From Bradyrhizobium sp. WBOS07 (GTDB taxonomy: Bacteria > Pseudomonadota > Alphaproteobacteria > Rhizobiales > Xanthobacteraceae), in NCBI RefSeq assembly GCF_024585165.1, contig NZ_CP029008.1, positions 3,658,001 to 3,722,000 of the forward strand: a stretch of 64,000 bases of DNA, written 5' to 3'. The number at the start of each line of letters is the position of its first letter. The first letter of the stretch is position 1. The notes below the pieces were generated by a model. It was not told the origin of the DNA. It did not search any database and was given only the letters and a program-made list of their open reading frames with translations. A program made the translations under genes and the position numbers. Of the stretch, positions 44,663 through 54,669 are shown piece by piece.

Positions 44663-45597
44663 TCCGACAGCGCCAGCCGCACCCCCTCCTCGAGGGAGAC
44701 CTGCGGCTGCCATCCGGTGGCGATCGCCTTGGAGATGTCGAGCTCGAGCGAGCCGATCAGCCCGTCCCGCATCTCCTGACGGCCCATCACGCGCAGGACC
44801 GTGCCGAGCAGGTTCGGCGGGACGCCGAACAGCCGGGCAGTTTTGCCGGAGGCTCGCGCCATGCAGGCGATGAATTCAGGCGTCGAGACCCGCTCCCGGT
44901 CGGCCAGCAGGAAGATCTCGAAATTGCTCGCCGCGTCAGGATGGCGCAGCCGATGCAGGATGAATGACGACAGGTTCTGCACCGCAAGAAAGTTGCGGCG
45001 ATTGCGGATCGCCGCAAAGGGCAGCGGCAGCCCCAGCCTGATTGCGCGCGCCAGCAGCGGGAAGTTGCCCTTGGCGTGCGCGCCGTAGATCAGCGGCGGC
45101 CTGATCACCGAGATTTTCATGTCGACGTCGCGGGCCAGCGTCCTCAAGCCCGCCTCCGCCGCGGCCTTGGATGTGCCGTAGAGGCCACGCGGCGTCGGCG
45201 AATCGTTCTCGCTGAACGGCGCGCGGCCGTCATTGCTGCGGCCATGCACCAGAACGGTGCTGATGAAGATGAAATGACGCACGCCGGCCGCTGCTGCGCA
45301 GCGTGCCAGGCGCAGCGTGCCCTCGACATTGACCTTGCGGTAGAGCTCGGCCGCGTGCTCGTCGTTCTTGTAATGCACGCGTGCGGCGAGATGAATGACG
45401 GCGTCGACGCCCTCGAGCGCCGCCTGCCAATCGGTGTCGGGACCGATCGAGTCGATCACGACCTCACCGTCAGCCCCTTCCGGGCTGCGCACCGCGCGGC
45501 GGACCGACCAGCCCTCGCGCGTCAATGCGCTCACGACGTGACGGCCGACGAAGCCGCTCGCTCCCGTCACCAGCGCGACCGGCTTCGTCTCGCTCAT
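44650..45597 (-). CDS. Nucleotide-sugar 4-ketoreductase, WreQ/WbpV-like
   Basis: A 315-residue extended SDR. The NAD site is VTGASGFVGRHVVSAL; the catalytic triad lies in FISTVLVHG (Ser/Thr) and YGTSKAAAE (Tyr-x-x-x-Lys). The family reduces UDP-4-keto-6-deoxy-GlcNAc to UDP-QuiNAc, which fits its place 46 bases after the 4,6-dehydratase gene and next to the WbpL-like transferase. Other epimerase functions remain possible. The start is ATG at 45597. Its 3' end overlaps the convergent transferase gene by 13 bases. Confidence 0.85.
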   Translation of the reverse strand: MSETKPVALVTGASGFVGRHVVSALTREGWSVRRAVRSPEGADGEVVIDSIGPDTDWQAALEGVDAVIHLAARVHYKNDEHAAELYRKVNVEGTLRLARCAAAAGVRHFIFISTVLVHGRSNDGRAPFSENDSPTPRGLYGTSKAAAEAGLRTLARDVDMKISVIRPPLIYGAHAKGNFPLLARAIRLGLPLPFAAIRNRRNFLAVQNLSSFILHRLRHPDAASNFEIFLLADRERVSTPEFIACMARASGKTARLFGVPPNLLGTVLRVMGRQEMRDGLIGSLELDISKAIATGWQPQVSLEEGVRLALSDQDA

Positions 45598-45643
45598 CGT
45601 CTCTCCGACAGGATAGCGCGCAACACCCCATCGACCGGCATGG

Positions 45644-47608
45644 TCAGGCCGCCGTCGACCCGAATTCCGGCACCGCATCCTTCAGGATGGTCCTGATGGT
45701 GGCGCGGTCCTCGCGCGCGACGGCCTGCTCCAGCGCGCTGATCCATTTGCGCAGCGTCTGCATCGGCGGCTGGTTCGGCTGTGCGGCCATGATGCCGGCA
45801 ATCCCGATCTCGCGGGTCGGTTCCTCGGAGGCGAACAGGATCTCATACAGGCGTTCGCCCGGCCGCATGCCGGTGTACACGATCTCGATGTCGTAGCCGG
45901 GCTGCAGTCCGGAGAGGCGGATCATGCGCTCGGCGAGATCGACGATCTTCACCGGCTGGCCCATGTTGAGCACGTAGACCGAGACATCAGCACGCTGCGC
46001 GCCGAGCGCGTGCGTGGCCGCGGTGATGACGAGATCGCAGGCCTCGCGGATGGTCATGAAGTAGCGGACCATGTCGGGATGCGTCACCGTGACAGGACCG
46101 CCGGCCTCGATCTGGGCCTTGAACTTCGGCACCACCGAGCCGTTCGACGCCAGCACGTTGCCGAACCGGACCGAGATCAACCGCATCGGCGACCTGGCGC
46201 CGCTAGCTGCAGCGAGATCGCGATCGAGAGCCTGGCAGTACATCTCGGCGAAGCGCTTGGTGAGGCCGAGCATCGACACCGGCTCGATCGCCTTGTCGGT
46301 CGAGATCATCACCATGGCTTCGGCGCCGGCGTTGTGCGCGGCGTCGGCGACATTGATCGAGCCAAAGATATTGGTCTTGACGCCCTCGCTCCAGTCGCGC
46401 TCGAGGATCGGCACGTGCTTGAGCGCGGCGGCATGGAACACGATATCCGGCCTGAACTCGGCCATCAGGCGCATGATGCGCTCGCGATCGCGAATGTCGG
46501 CGATCCGCCCTTCGATCTCGGCTGCCACACCCCGCGCGGCGAGCCGTTCCGTGATCGCGTAGAGCGCCGGCTCGGAATTTTCGACGATCAGGAGCCGCGC
46601 GGCGCCGAAGGCGACGACGCGCTCGCAGATTTCGGAACCGATCGAGCCGCCGCCGCCGGTGACGATCACCGCCTTGCCGTTGATCAAGGCTTCCAGGCGG
46701 GCATAGTCGATCGCCTCGCTCGGCCGCAGCAGGAGATCTTCGACCGCGACGGGGGTGAGCCGCGGCGTATCGCCGCTCTCGAGCGAGGGCATGCGGCTGA
46801 CGATCATACCCAACTTGCGCGCCCGCATCAGGACCGATTCCGGATGCGCCTCCGGCTCGAACGCCGACGGCGTCATCACGAGGCGGGCAATCGGCTTGTT
46901 GCGTTTGGCGAAGTCCGCAATGATGTCCTCGACATCGTCGATGCCGCCCAGCACCGGCAGGTTGCGGATGATTTGGCCCCGGTCCGAAAACGACGGCGAC
47001 AAGACGCCGACCGGCCAGATCCGCTTGATCGCCCCGCTCTCGATGCCGCGCAGCAGCACCTCTGCGTCCGCGGCGCGGCCGATCAGCAGCGTCGGCGCGG
47101 CATCACCGCCTCTCGCATGGCGCCGCACCCGCGTATAACGGAAATAGCGATAGGTCATGCGCAACGCGCTGAGGAAGGCGATCTCCAGGAACCAGTAGAG
47201 GACGATCGTCGCCTTGCCGAGGAAGAAGGCGCCGCGAACGTTGGGGGCAACGAAGATGTAGTCGAGCACGAGCAGGGCAACCGTCAGCACGGTCGCCGCG
47301 CGAATGATGTTCAGCGCGTCGGGCAGCGAGATGAAGCGCCATTTCGTCGTGGTCAGGTTCAAGACGAAGAACACGACGACGCTGAAGGCTAGAAAATAGG
47401 GAAGGATCTGGAACAGCAGCGGCAAACGCTCGTAGAAGCCGTCTCCGCCCTCGAATCGCACGTAAAAGGCGGCAAAAAGCGCCGCCGTCGTCGCCAGCAC
47501 ATCGTGCAGCGCGATCAGGAAATTGCGCGAGGTGAGATGCGATAAACGCGTCATCCGCCGACCGATGAAAATCCAGTTAGATGCAACCTGTCCGCGCTGA
47601 TAGCCCAT
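45644..47608 (-). CDS. Membrane-bound UDP-GlcNAc 4,6-dehydratase, WbpM/WreV/CapD-like
   Basis: A 654-residue protein with four N-terminal membrane helices (about 30-150), a CoA-binding-like Rossmann domain (about 165-290) and a C-terminal SDR domain with VTGGGGSIGSEICERV, HAAALKHVPILE and MLGLTKRFAE. In WbpM-type enzymes the usual catalytic Tyr before Lys is replaced; here the residue four before Lys is Leu. The product UDP-4-keto-6-deoxy-GlcNAc is the precursor of QuiNAc. The ATG at 47608 is used, with MTRLSHL at 47554 as an alternative without the 18 first residues. Confidence 0.9.
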   Translation of the reverse strand: MGYQRGQVASNWIFIGRRMTRLSHLTSRNFLIALHDVLATTAALFAAFYVRFEGGDGFYERLPLLFQILPYFLAFSVVVFFVLNLTTTKWRFISLPDALNIIRAATVLTVALLVLDYIFVAPNVRGAFFLGKATIVLYWFLEIAFLSALRMTYRYFRYTRVRRHARGGDAAPTLLIGRAADAEVLLRGIESGAIKRIWPVGVLSPSFSDRGQIIRNLPVLGGIDDVEDIIADFAKRNKPIARLVMTPSAFEPEAHPESVLMRARKLGMIVSRMPSLESGDTPRLTPVAVEDLLLRPSEAIDYARLEALINGKAVIVTGGGGSIGSEICERVVAFGAARLLIVENSEPALYAITERLAARGVAAEIEGRIADIRDRERIMRLMAEFRPDIVFHAAALKHVPILERDWSEGVKTNIFGSINVADAAHNAGAEAMVMISTDKAIEPVSMLGLTKRFAEMYCQALDRDLAAASGARSPMRLISVRFGNVLASNGSVVPKFKAQIEAGGPVTVTHPDMVRYFMTIREACDLVITAATHALGAQRADVSVYVLNMGQPVKIVDLAERMIRLSGLQPGYDIEIVYTGMRPGERLYEILFASEEPTREIGIAGIMAAQPNQPPMQTLRKWISALEQAVAREDRATIRTILKDAVPEFGSTAA

Positions 47609-47638
47609 CTGAACCAGACTTGCCAGCCGCGCGGCCGC

Positions 47639-48925
47639 TCAGGAACCGGCTTCCCCCATCTTCGCCTGGCCCCGTTGTGCCCGGATCACCATGCCGCCGG
47701 CGACGCCGACGCCGATGACGTACATCCAGCCCTCATGGAAGTCGAACAGATGGGAGTTGAACAGCGAGGTAAAGACGTTCTGCACCACCACCAGCAGCCC
47801 GATCCAGTTGGCAAGCCCGTCGCCGCGAAACAACAGCAGATGCAGGATCCAGATCGCATAGAGAATGAGGATGCCGATCGCGCCCCATTGCACGGCAACG
47901 TTGAGGGTCTGGTTGTGGGGATTGCCGATCACCTCGGCCGAGGCCCGGTTCTGACCGGCGGGCGCCGCGGCGCGTTCGAACAATCCGCGCGTCGAGCCGG
48001 TGCCGTGCCCCATGATCGGCGCCTCCGCCAAGAAGCTCAACGACTTCCGCCAGAATTCGAGCCGCAGGCCCATGGAGGTCGCCTCGCCCCTTTCCACATA
48101 GCCCGCGTAGTCGTCGGTAAACCTCTCGGCGGTATGGCGCAATTGCGGAGAGGCGTGCCAGGCCAGAACGGCGCCGGCGAGCAGAGCGGCGGAGATGATC
48201 GCGATGCTGCGCCATTTGAGGTGCAGCAGCGCGAACACGCCGAACATGATCGGGATGGTGACGAGCGCGGTACGCGACACCACCACGAAGGTCATGTTGA
48301 CGAAGAAGCTCAGCGCCAGCGCCGTCAGCAGTCCGGCGAGCCAGTAGCGCTTCTCGCGCAGCAACGTCACGATCGGATAGGCCAGCGCGACCGCGCAAAG
48401 CGCGAATTCCTGGCTCTGGTCGATGTAGTTCTTGACGAAGATGCCGCGCTCGGCCGGACCGGACTTGAGCGCGAGGTTGGGATAGAACGCGACCAGCCAG
48501 GACATCAACGACAACAAGGCGCAGGACACCAGAAAGGCGATGAAGATCCAGTGGCCGCGGGGCGAGCGCTCGAAATGATAGAGCAGCAACGGCAGCACGA
48601 GCAGCTTCACGGTCGGATTGACCGCATAGAATCGCGCCCCCCAGGTCGCGTCCGACCAGAGTGTCCCCACCAGCGCCAGCAGCACCAGCGCGATCGGGGC
48701 CGCACAGATCGGACGCTTCAAGAACTCCAGCAACGCGCGGACGTCGAGGAACGGGACCATGCAGACCAGCATCAGCGCGTTGAAGATTCCCGCAAGCGAG
48801 GTTGACCAGGGCAGCGAGGCCGCGGTCAGGACTGCGAATATATCGACCGTCTCGCGCCAGGCGGCCGGGCTGCGCAGACGGCGAAGCAACCTTTCGCCGG
48901 TCGTCTCGCGTGCGAGCACCGTCAC
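47639..48925 (-). CDS. O-antigen ligase / polymerase family protein (WaaL- or Wzy-like)
   Basis: A 428-residue membrane protein with about eleven helices. The Wzy_C/O-antigen-ligase region (about 300-350) contains [12 protein letters not shown] and a [14 protein letters not shown] segment with the His required in WaaL ligases. It probably joins O-antigen to lipid A-core in the periplasm; polymerase activity cannot be excluded. The GTG at 48925 overlaps the hldE stop (GTGA), so it is translationally coupled to the heptose-synthesis gene, which supports a core-ligation role. Confidence 0.86.
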   Translation of the reverse strand: MTVLARETTGERLLRRLRSPAAWRETVDIFAVLTAASLPWSTSLAGIFNALMLVCMVPFLDVRALLEFLKRPICAAPIALVLLALVGTLWSDATWGARFYAVNPTVKLLVLPLLLYHFERSPRGHWIFIAFLVSCALLSLMSWLVAFYPNLALKSGPAERGIFVKNYIDQSQEFALCAVALAYPIVTLLREKRYWLAGLLTALALSFFVNMTFVVVSRTALVTIPIMFGVFALLHLKWRSIAIISAALLAGAVLAWHASPQLRHTAERFTDDYAGYVERGEATSMGLRLEFWRKSLSFLAEAPIMGHGTGSTRGLFERAAAPAGQNRASAEVIGNPHNQTLNVAVQWGAIGILILYAIWILHLLLFRGDGLANWIGLLVVVQNVFTSLFNSHLFDFHEGWMYVIGVGVAGGMVIRAQRGQAKMGEAGS

Positions 48926-50406
48926 TTGCCCCCTCCCCGCGCGCGATGCACCAGTGCCGTCGTGCTGAAGCCCTGGAGGATATCGACCAGCACGACCGCC
49001 CCGCCCGCTTGCTCGACGACCTCGTGGCCCACCACCTGCTCGCGGGTGTAGTCGCCGCCCTTCACCAGCACGCCGGGCTTGATCCGCCTGATCAGGTCGA
49101 TCGGCGTGTCTTCCTCGAAGATGACGATGAGATCGACGGCCTCCAGCGCGGCGAGCACCTCGGCTCGCGCGCGCTCGTCCTGGACCGGCCGCTCCGCGCC
49201 CTTGAGCCGCCGCACCGAGGCGTCGCTGTTGAGGCCCACGATCAGGCGGTCGCAGGCGGCGCGCGCCGCGGTCAGCACCTTGACGTGGCCCGGATGCAGG
49301 ATATCGAAACAGCCGTTGGTGAAGCCGACGCGCTGGCCCTGTCTCTTCCACTCGGCGAGCTGGGCGTCGAGCGTATCAGGATCGAGCACGATCTTTTCCT
49401 CGGCCGCGAGACTGGCATGCGGCAGGATCTTGCGGCGCAGCTCGGCCGCGCTCACGCTGGCGGTGCCCTGCTTGCCGACCGCGACGGCGGCCGCGGCGTT
49501 GGCCATGCGCAATGCCGTGTCCCAGTCCGCGCCGGCCGCAAGCGTCACCGCGAGGGCGGCGGCGACGGTGTCACCGGCACCGGAGACGTCGCGCACTTTC
49601 ACCGGGAAAGCCGGAACGTGAACGGCCTCGCCGCCGCGTGGCACCAGCGTCATGCCGTGCTCGCCCTGGGTAACCAGGATCGCCTCGCAATCTGCGAGCC
49701 GCATCACGTCCTCGCTGGCATCGACGATGCTCTGCGGCGTGTCGGCGCGGCTGCGCGTCGCTTCGGAAAATTCCTTGCGGTTGGGCGTGAGCAGCGTGGC
49801 GCCGCGATAGATCGCCCAGTTCAGGCTCTTGGGATCGACGATCACGGGCTTGCCGAGCTTTCGCGCCGTGTCGATAGTGTGGCGGATGACGCGCGCCGTC
49901 AGCACGCCCTTGGCGTAGTCCGAAAGCAGCACGAGGTCGGCGCGCGCGATTCCCGGCAGGATAGCCTCGATCAGCTTGGTCTCGACCTCATCGGATACGG
50001 GCGCCGCCTGCTCCCAATCCGCGCGCAGCATGTGCGTGGAAAAATGTTCGGAGACGAAGCGGACCTTTCGCGTGGTCGGGCGCGCGGGATCGCACACCAG
50101 CACGCTTTCGATCGCAGCGAGCTCGTCCAGCGCCGTCTTGAGCCGTGCACCGGCATCGTCCTCGCCGACGAGGCCGACGAAGATGCAGCGCGCGCCGAGC
50201 GAGGCGACGTTGCGCGCGACGTTGCCGGCGCCGCCGATGTGGATCTCGCTGCGCTGCGCCGTGATGACAGGCGTCGGCGCTTCCGGCGAAATCCGCGACA
50301 CCTCGCCATAGACGAACTCGTCCAGCATGATGTCGCCGATGCACAGCACCGTGCGGCTTGAGATGGCTTGCGCGAGAGCGTCGAAATCGAGAATGGGCGT
50401 CGGCAT
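48922..50406 (-). CDS. hldE: Bifunctional heptose 7-phosphate kinase / heptose 1-phosphate adenylyltransferase
   Basis: A 494-residue fusion. Residues 1-330 are a ribokinase-fold HldE kinase ([28 protein letters not shown] and [13 protein letters not shown]), and residues 355-490 are the nucleotidyltransferase ([13 protein letters not shown] with the HxGH site). It makes ADP-heptose from sedoheptulose 7-phosphate for the inner core. It is 12 bases after hldD and overlaps the WaaL-like gene. Confidence 0.96.
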   Translation of the reverse strand: MPTPILDFDALAQAISSRTVLCIGDIMLDEFVYGEVSRISPEAPTPVITAQRSEIHIGGAGNVARNVASLGARCIFVGLVGEDDAGARLKTALDELAAIESVLVCDPARPTTRKVRFVSEHFSTHMLRADWEQAAPVSDEVETKLIEAILPGIARADLVLLSDYAKGVLTARVIRHTIDTARKLGKPVIVDPKSLNWAIYRGATLLTPNRKEFSEATRSRADTPQSIVDASEDVMRLADCEAILVTQGEHGMTLVPRGGEAVHVPAFPVKVRDVSGAGDTVAAALAVTLAAGADWDTALRMANAAAAVAVGKQGTASVSAAELRRKILPHASLAAEEKIVLDPDTLDAQLAEWKRQGQRVGFTNGCFDILHPGHVKVLTAARAACDRLIVGLNSDASVRRLKGAERPVQDERARAEVLAALEAVDLIVIFEEDTPIDLIRRIKPGVLVKGGDYTREQVVGHEVVEQAGGAVVLVDILQGFSTTALVHRARGGGK

Positions 50407-50418
50407 GGTCAGGGAGCC

Positions 50419-51399
50419 TCAGCGGAAGCGGTCGGGCCGGTCGAGGTAATCCCCGACATAGGCCTTCACCGCGTCCTCGAGCGTCGTGAAGCCGCCGTTA
50501 TAGCCGGCGCGGCGGAGCCGATCGACCTCGCTCTGGGTGAAGTACTGGTAGGCCGCACGGATCTGCTCGGGCATGTCGATGTATTCGATGTTGGGCTTGG
50601 TGCCGAGCGCCGCATAGGCAGCCAGTATCAGGTCCCTGAAGCTGCGCGCCTTGCCGGTTCCGACGTTGAACAGTCCGGAGACCGACGGCGTCGCCAGGAG
50701 CCACATGATTACGCGCACGACGTCATCGACATAGATGAAATCGCGGCGCTGATCGCCGTCTTCGATGCCCTCGCGATGCGATTTGAACAATTGCACGACG
50801 CGGCCGGCCTTGACGTCGTCGAAGCGGCGCGCCAGCACGCTCATCATCGAGCCCTTGTGGTATTCGTTGGGGCCGAACACGTTGAAGAATTTCAGGCCGA
50901 CACATTGCGGCGGCAGCGGATCGCCATTGGCCACGCGCCCGGCGGCCGCAAGATCGAACATGTGCTTGCTCCAGCCGTAGAGATTCATCGGCCGAAGCTT
51001 CTTCAATGCGGGGATCGAAGCATCGTCGTCGAAACCGCTTTCGCCGTCGCCATAAGTCGCCGCCGAGGAGGCGTAGATGAAGGGCACCACGCTTGCCGTG
51101 CACCAGTCGAGAAGGCGCATCGACAGACGAAAATTGGTCTCGAACACGAGGTCGCCGTCGGTCGCCGTGGTCGCGGAAATCGCCCCGAGATGGATCACGC
51201 CATCGAGCTTGCGGCCTTTCAGCCAGTCCATCAATTCGGCCGGCGGAATGATATCCACAAGCTGGCGCTTGGCGAGGTTCCGCCACTTGCCGTCGGTGCC
51301 GAGCAGATCGCAAACCACGACGTCGCTGCGGCCCGCGTCATTGAGCGCGGCCACGACATTCGACCCGATAAAACCGGCCCCGCCGGTCACCAGCAACAT
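50419..51399 (-). CDS. hldD: ADP-L-glycero-D-manno-heptose 6-epimerase
   Basis: A 326-residue SDR epimerase. It has VTGGAGFIGSNVVAAL, the NADP-type motif D-L-L-G-T-D-G-K-W-R-N-L after the second strand, YASSAATYGDGESGF, YGWSKHMFD as catalytic Tyr-x-x-x-Lys, and FFNVFGPNEYHKGSM characteristic of HldD. It inverts C6 of ADP-D-glycero-heptose, the final step of ADP-L-heptose synthesis. It is the first gene of hldD-hldE-waaL and divergent from waaF across 156 bases. Confidence 0.96.
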   Translation of the reverse strand: MLLVTGGAGFIGSNVVAALNDAGRSDVVVCDLLGTDGKWRNLAKRQLVDIIPPAELMDWLKGRKLDGVIHLGAISATTATDGDLVFETNFRLSMRLLDWCTASVVPFIYASSAATYGDGESGFDDDASIPALKKLRPMNLYGWSKHMFDLAAAGRVANGDPLPPQCVGLKFFNVFGPNEYHKGSMMSVLARRFDDVKAGRVVQLFKSHREGIEDGDQRRDFIYVDDVVRVIMWLLATPSVSGLFNVGTGKARSFRDLILAAYAALGTKPNIEYIDMPEQIRAAYQYFTQSEVDRLRRAGYNGGFTTLEDAVKAYVGDYLDRPDRFR

Positions 51400-51555
51400 T
51401 CCGAAATCCCTGCCCGATTTTTCTGCGATCCGGTCCTGCCGTAGCGCATGAGCCGCTAAAGTGTAAGCGGTTTTGGGATTGAGCGGTTTGCCGGCTTTAC
51501 CTGCCGGCTGGGAGCGGCTACCGAACCGCCCAAATCATTGCGGCCCCTTCAACGA

Positions 51556-52626
51556 ATGAACCAAAATTCACAACTTAGTGGAGATCCAGACCGGAGCGAT
51601 ACCCGCCCGATTCTGATCATTCCCTACATGTGGATCGGCGATTTCGTCCGGAATCATACCGTGGTCCGGGTCCTGAAGGAGCGCTGGCCCAACCGGCCGG
51701 TCGATCTCCTCACCACGTCGCTGTGCGCTCCTTTGGTCGATTACATGCCCGGCGTGCGCGAGGGGATCGTCTGGGACCTGCCGCGCGGCCGGCTGGCCGT
51801 GGGCCGTCAGCTGGCCTTGGCGAAGCTGCTGCGCAAGCGAAACTACGGCACAGCCCTGGTGCTGCCGCGCACCTGGAAGGCTGCCATCGCACCCGCTTTG
51901 GCCGGTATTCCCGAGCGGGTCGGCTTCGTCGGCGAGTTCCGGTTCGGCCTGATCAACCGCTGGCGCTGGGGCGAAAAGAAGCTGCCCCGCTTCATCGACA
52001 AGAACGCCGCCCTGGCCCAGCCCGACGGGGCCCCGCTCCCCCCTGAATGGCCGGTGCCGCAATTGCGGGTCCCGGCCGAGGACATCGTCCGCTGGCGGCA
52101 GGCCAACGGCCTTGGCGCCGGAGCCGCGGTGGCGCTCGCTCCCGGCTCCGTGGGCGTCTCAAAGCGCTGGACGTACTATCCCGAGGCCGCCCGCCTGCTG
52201 GCCGGGCGCGGGCTGGAGGTGTGGGTGGTCGGCGGCCCCGCGGAAAAGGGCCTCGCCCAGGAGATCGTCGCGGCTGGCGGTCCCGGCGTGCGCGACCTCA
52301 CCGGCAACGATTTGCGCAACGGCGTGCTGGCCATGGCGGCCGCTGGCGTCGCCATCTCCAACGATTCCGGCCTGATGCACATCGCGGCCGCCCTGGGCAC
52401 GCCCACCATGGGCATCTTCGGCCCGACCAGCCCCTATCTCTGGGCCCCTCTCAACGGCCTTGCCGCCACCGTGGTGCAGGACAAGGAGGTGCTGTCCTGC
52501 CAGCCCTGCCAGAGCACGATCTGCAAGATCAACGACCACAGGTGCATGCGGAATATCGCGGCCAGCGAGGTGGCGGCGATTGCGCAGCGGGTGCTGAGCG
52601 AGGCGGGAGGGAAGGCGACGACGTGA
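51556..52626 (+). CDS. waaF: ADP-heptose:LPS heptosyltransferase II
   Basis: A 356-residue GT9 enzyme that adds heptose to the inner core. It has ILIIPYMWIGDFVRNHTVVRVL, LAPGSVGVSKRWTYYPEAARLL and SNDSGLMHIAAALGTPTMGIFGPTSP, the heptosyltransferase signatures, and a late Cys cluster (CQPCQSTICK, HRCMRNI) usual in rhizobial WaaF. The ATG at 51556 is chosen; a TTG at 51538 is in frame. It is divergent from hldD, which makes its donor sugar. Confidence 0.92.
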   Translation: MNQNSQLSGDPDRSDTRPILIIPYMWIGDFVRNHTVVRVLKERWPNRPVDLLTTSLCAPLVDYMPGVREGIVWDLPRGRLAVGRQLALAKLLRKRNYGTALVLPRTWKAAIAPALAGIPERVGFVGEFRFGLINRWRWGEKKLPRFIDKNAALAQPDGAPLPPEWPVPQLRVPAEDIVRWRQANGLGAGAAVALAPGSVGVSKRWTYYPEAARLLAGRGLEVWVVGGPAEKGLAQEIVAAGGPGVRDLTGNDLRNGVLAMAAAGVAISNDSGLMHIAAALGTPTMGIFGPTSPYLWAPLNGLAATVVQDKEVLSCQPCQSTICKINDHRCMRNIAASEVAAIAQRVLSEAGGKATT

Positions 52627-52646
52627 GCCGGGCGGTCGCCGATAGA

Positions 52647-53030
52647 TCATGCTTGCGCGCGCGTTAGCTCATATGGAGCTGTCAGAACAGCAATTGGAAT
52701 GCTCCATTCCTTGCTGATGGTACGGATCATGTCCAGCGTCAGTGGACGGACGCGATTCAAAATTTCGGATGCCCGATTGCGTCCGATCAGAGCCGCCAAT
52801 TCTGACTGCGAGCGTCCCATGGATTCAATTGCAAAATGGAGAACGTCGATTGGATCGCCGTGAGTGGTGGCGAAGTGATTGTCCTCGTACTCCTTGATGA
52901 GTGAAGACAAGACTTCGAAACGATCACCGTCAGGCGTGCCGGGAGCAGGCTCGGCCGCAAAATAGCGGGATACTTCCCCGATCGCCCAATCGTAGTCCTG
53001 TTCGTTGCGAAGCGGCCTTACGTCCATCAT
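52647..53030 (-). CDS. higA: HigA-type antitoxin
   Basis: A 127-residue antitoxin. A helix-turn-helix (about residues 73-125) with SQSELAALIGRNRASEILNRVR fits the HigA family, and residues 1-60 are an extension that binds the toxin or acts as dimerisation arm. The ATG at 53030 overlaps the toxin stop by one base (TGATG); GTG at 53033 and ATG at 53027 are alternatives. The toxin gene comes first, the normal order for higBA. The pair is AT-richer than the flanking genes. Confidence 0.9.
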   Translation of the reverse strand: MMDVRPLRNEQDYDWAIGEVSRYFAAEPAPGTPDGDRFEVLSSLIKEYEDNHFATTHGDPIDVLHFAIESMGRSQSELAALIGRNRASEILNRVRPLTLDMIRTISKEWSIPIAVLTAPYELTRAQA

Positions 53031-53332
53031 CACACGGTCTCCGCGTCTATTCCGTCGTACTCTGCGTGCGTGCCGACAAACTTGATGAGAGCTGTTTTGA
53101 ACTTGTAGGAGAAGTGAACCACAAGGCGATACTTGTTGCCGCCTATGTCGAAGATGGCTCTGTTGTCGCCAACAAAGTCGATATTGTTTCCAAACGCTCT
53201 CTTCAGATCTGCGGGGCCGCTCCAGTCACCCTTCGAAACGATTTCGTACCAGGTGTCCAAGGGAGTTTCCGCTTGGGGGTGTCGCTCCCAAAAGACCTTG
53301 AGCGCCCTTCTAGCTATTACGTTCATAGCCAT
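53030..53332 (-). CDS. higB: HigB-type mRNA interferase toxin
   Basis: A 100-residue toxin of the RelE/ParE superfamily, HigB branch: MNVIARRALKVFWERHPQAE, AFGNNIDFVGDNRAIFDIGGNKYRLVVHFSYKF and the FVGTHAEYDGID end typical of this group. It should cut mRNA on the ribosome. The ATG at 53332 is preferred (ATG at 53326 also possible); a TTG at 53356 lies inside the operator and is unlikely. Two inverted repeats directly upstream are candidate operators. Confidence 0.9.
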   Translation of the reverse strand: MAMNVIARRALKVFWERHPQAETPLDTWYEIVSKGDWSGPADLKRAFGNNIDFVGDNRAIFDIGGNKYRLVVHFSYKFKTALIKFVGTHAEYDGIDAETV

Positions 53333-53338
53333 AGCATG

Positions 53339-53376
53339 TTCCCAGTTCGGGATCAATTAAATTCCCAAAATGGGAA
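53339..53376. promoter_or_regulatory. higB: Paired operators of higBA
   Basis: TTCCC AGTTC GGGAT (53339-53352) and the perfect TTCCCA AAA TGGGAA (53362-53376) have centres 23 to 24 bases apart, about two helical turns, just upstream of the toxin start. Antitoxin HTH dimers would repress here. Confidence 0.65.
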
Positions 53377-53505
53377 CATAATTGTAGCGCGGACGCAATT
53401 TCGCACAAGCTTGCACGAGCGCCAAACCATTGATTTCGCTGGCCTCGCCTACTGTGCATGGGGTTGTTTTCGCATTTTTTGGTTGGTGGCTCCGAGGGCG
53501 GCAGT

Positions 53506-54543
53506 TCAGAGCAGCGACCGATAGACCTCGCCGATCCGCGCCGCTTCGGCATCGAGGCTGAACTTTGCCAGCACCCGCGCCCGCCCCCGCTCGCCCATCG
53601 CCGTCGCAAGCGTCACATCGCGCATCAACGGCTCCAGCGCCGTCGCGAGCGCGTCGGCATCTCCCGTCGGGATCAGCACGCCGCTCACACCATCCTCGAC
53701 CACGAGCTCGGCCGCGCCGGCGCGCGCGGCGACCAGTGCGCTGCCGGCCGCCATCGCCTCGATCAGCGTCAGGCCAAAGCCCTCGTTGCGAGAGGTGAAG
53801 GCGTAGATCGTCAGCCGCTGATACCAGCGCTGCACCGCCTCGATCGGCAGCTCGCCGGTGATGACGATGCGCGATTGCAGGCCGGCGGCCTCGATCCGCT
53901 TGTTCAGATCGTTGGCAAAGGGCGTCTGCTCGGCCGTGACCTGGCCGACGATGATCGCGGTGAAATCCGGATAGCGCGGCAACAGGCGGCACATCGCATC
54001 GACGAAGAGGTCGGTGCCCTTCTGCGCACGCACGCGGCCGAAGCAGCCGATGGCGTAGCGGCCCGGCAGACCGCTTTCGGCGAAAGCAGCGGCGCGATCG
54101 ATCGGCGGCGCGTAAACGTCGGTGTCGACGCCGTGCGGGATCACCGTCGCCTTCACCTTCAGGAACGAGGCGGAGATGTCGCTCGTCGCGATGATCGCGT
54201 CCATGCGCCGGATCAGCCAGCGCGTGATCCAGCTATGATGCCGCTGCGCCGCCGAGGTGAACACGAGCCTCAAGGGCCAGCCGAGCGCACGCAGCACGAC
54301 GCCGGCGATCATCTCGTTGTTGCGCCGCGCATGCCAGATCAGCGGCGCCTTGCGACGCCATAGCTTGAGAAAATCGGCGATGCCGAGCCGCGCGATCCCG
54401 GCCGGCGCGTCGGAGCCGAACCAGGCGGCGCGATACAGCTTTGCCAGCCGCGGGGCCACCATCCGGTTGGTCGCGGTGACCCCGGAATAGCGCCTGTGCA
54501 GATTTGGCACGATCACTTCGAGATCGCCGGGGAAATTGGCCAC
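53506..54543 (-). CDS. GT4 lipopolysaccharide core glycosyltransferase (LpcC-like)
   Basis: A 345-residue GT-B enzyme. The N-terminal acceptor domain starts FPGDLEVIVPNLHRRYSGVTATNR; the donor domain has YAIGCFGRVRAQKGTDLFVDAM and SRNEGFGLTLIEAMAAGSALVA with the EX7E Glu. It resembles rhizobial LpcC, which adds mannose to Kdo in the inner core. Its place between waaF and galE supports a core role. The acceptor and sugar are inferred. Confidence 0.82.
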   Translation of the reverse strand: MANFPGDLEVIVPNLHRRYSGVTATNRMVAPRLAKLYRAAWFGSDAPAGIARLGIADFLKLWRRKAPLIWHARRNNEMIAGVVLRALGWPLRLVFTSAAQRHHSWITRWLIRRMDAIIATSDISASFLKVKATVIPHGVDTDVYAPPIDRAAAFAESGLPGRYAIGCFGRVRAQKGTDLFVDAMCRLLPRYPDFTAIIVGQVTAEQTPFANDLNKRIEAAGLQSRIVITGELPIEAVQRWYQRLTIYAFTSRNEGFGLTLIEAMAAGSALVAARAGAAELVVEDGVSGVLIPTGDADALATALEPLMRDVTLATAMGERGRARVLAKFSLDAEAARIGEVYRSLL

Positions 54544-54669
54544 ATCACGCTCCGTTTGACCGGCCCCCTATACGCAACATTAAGCATAGTGACCAGTTCG
54601 GCCGCGCCGATACCCCCTCTTCACCACGCAGACGTTAGCTTGCAGCGTTGATCGAAGACGGGTGAGATC

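Noticed and set aside
46010..47392. 460-codon plus-strand frame under the dehydratase gene
   Set aside because: Antisense shadow, rich in Arg/His/Asp without domains.
47639..49351. 570-codon reading of the O-antigen ligase gene
   Set aside because: The first 140 residues lie inside hldE in another frame; the GTG at 48925 overlapping the hldE stop gives the normal protein.
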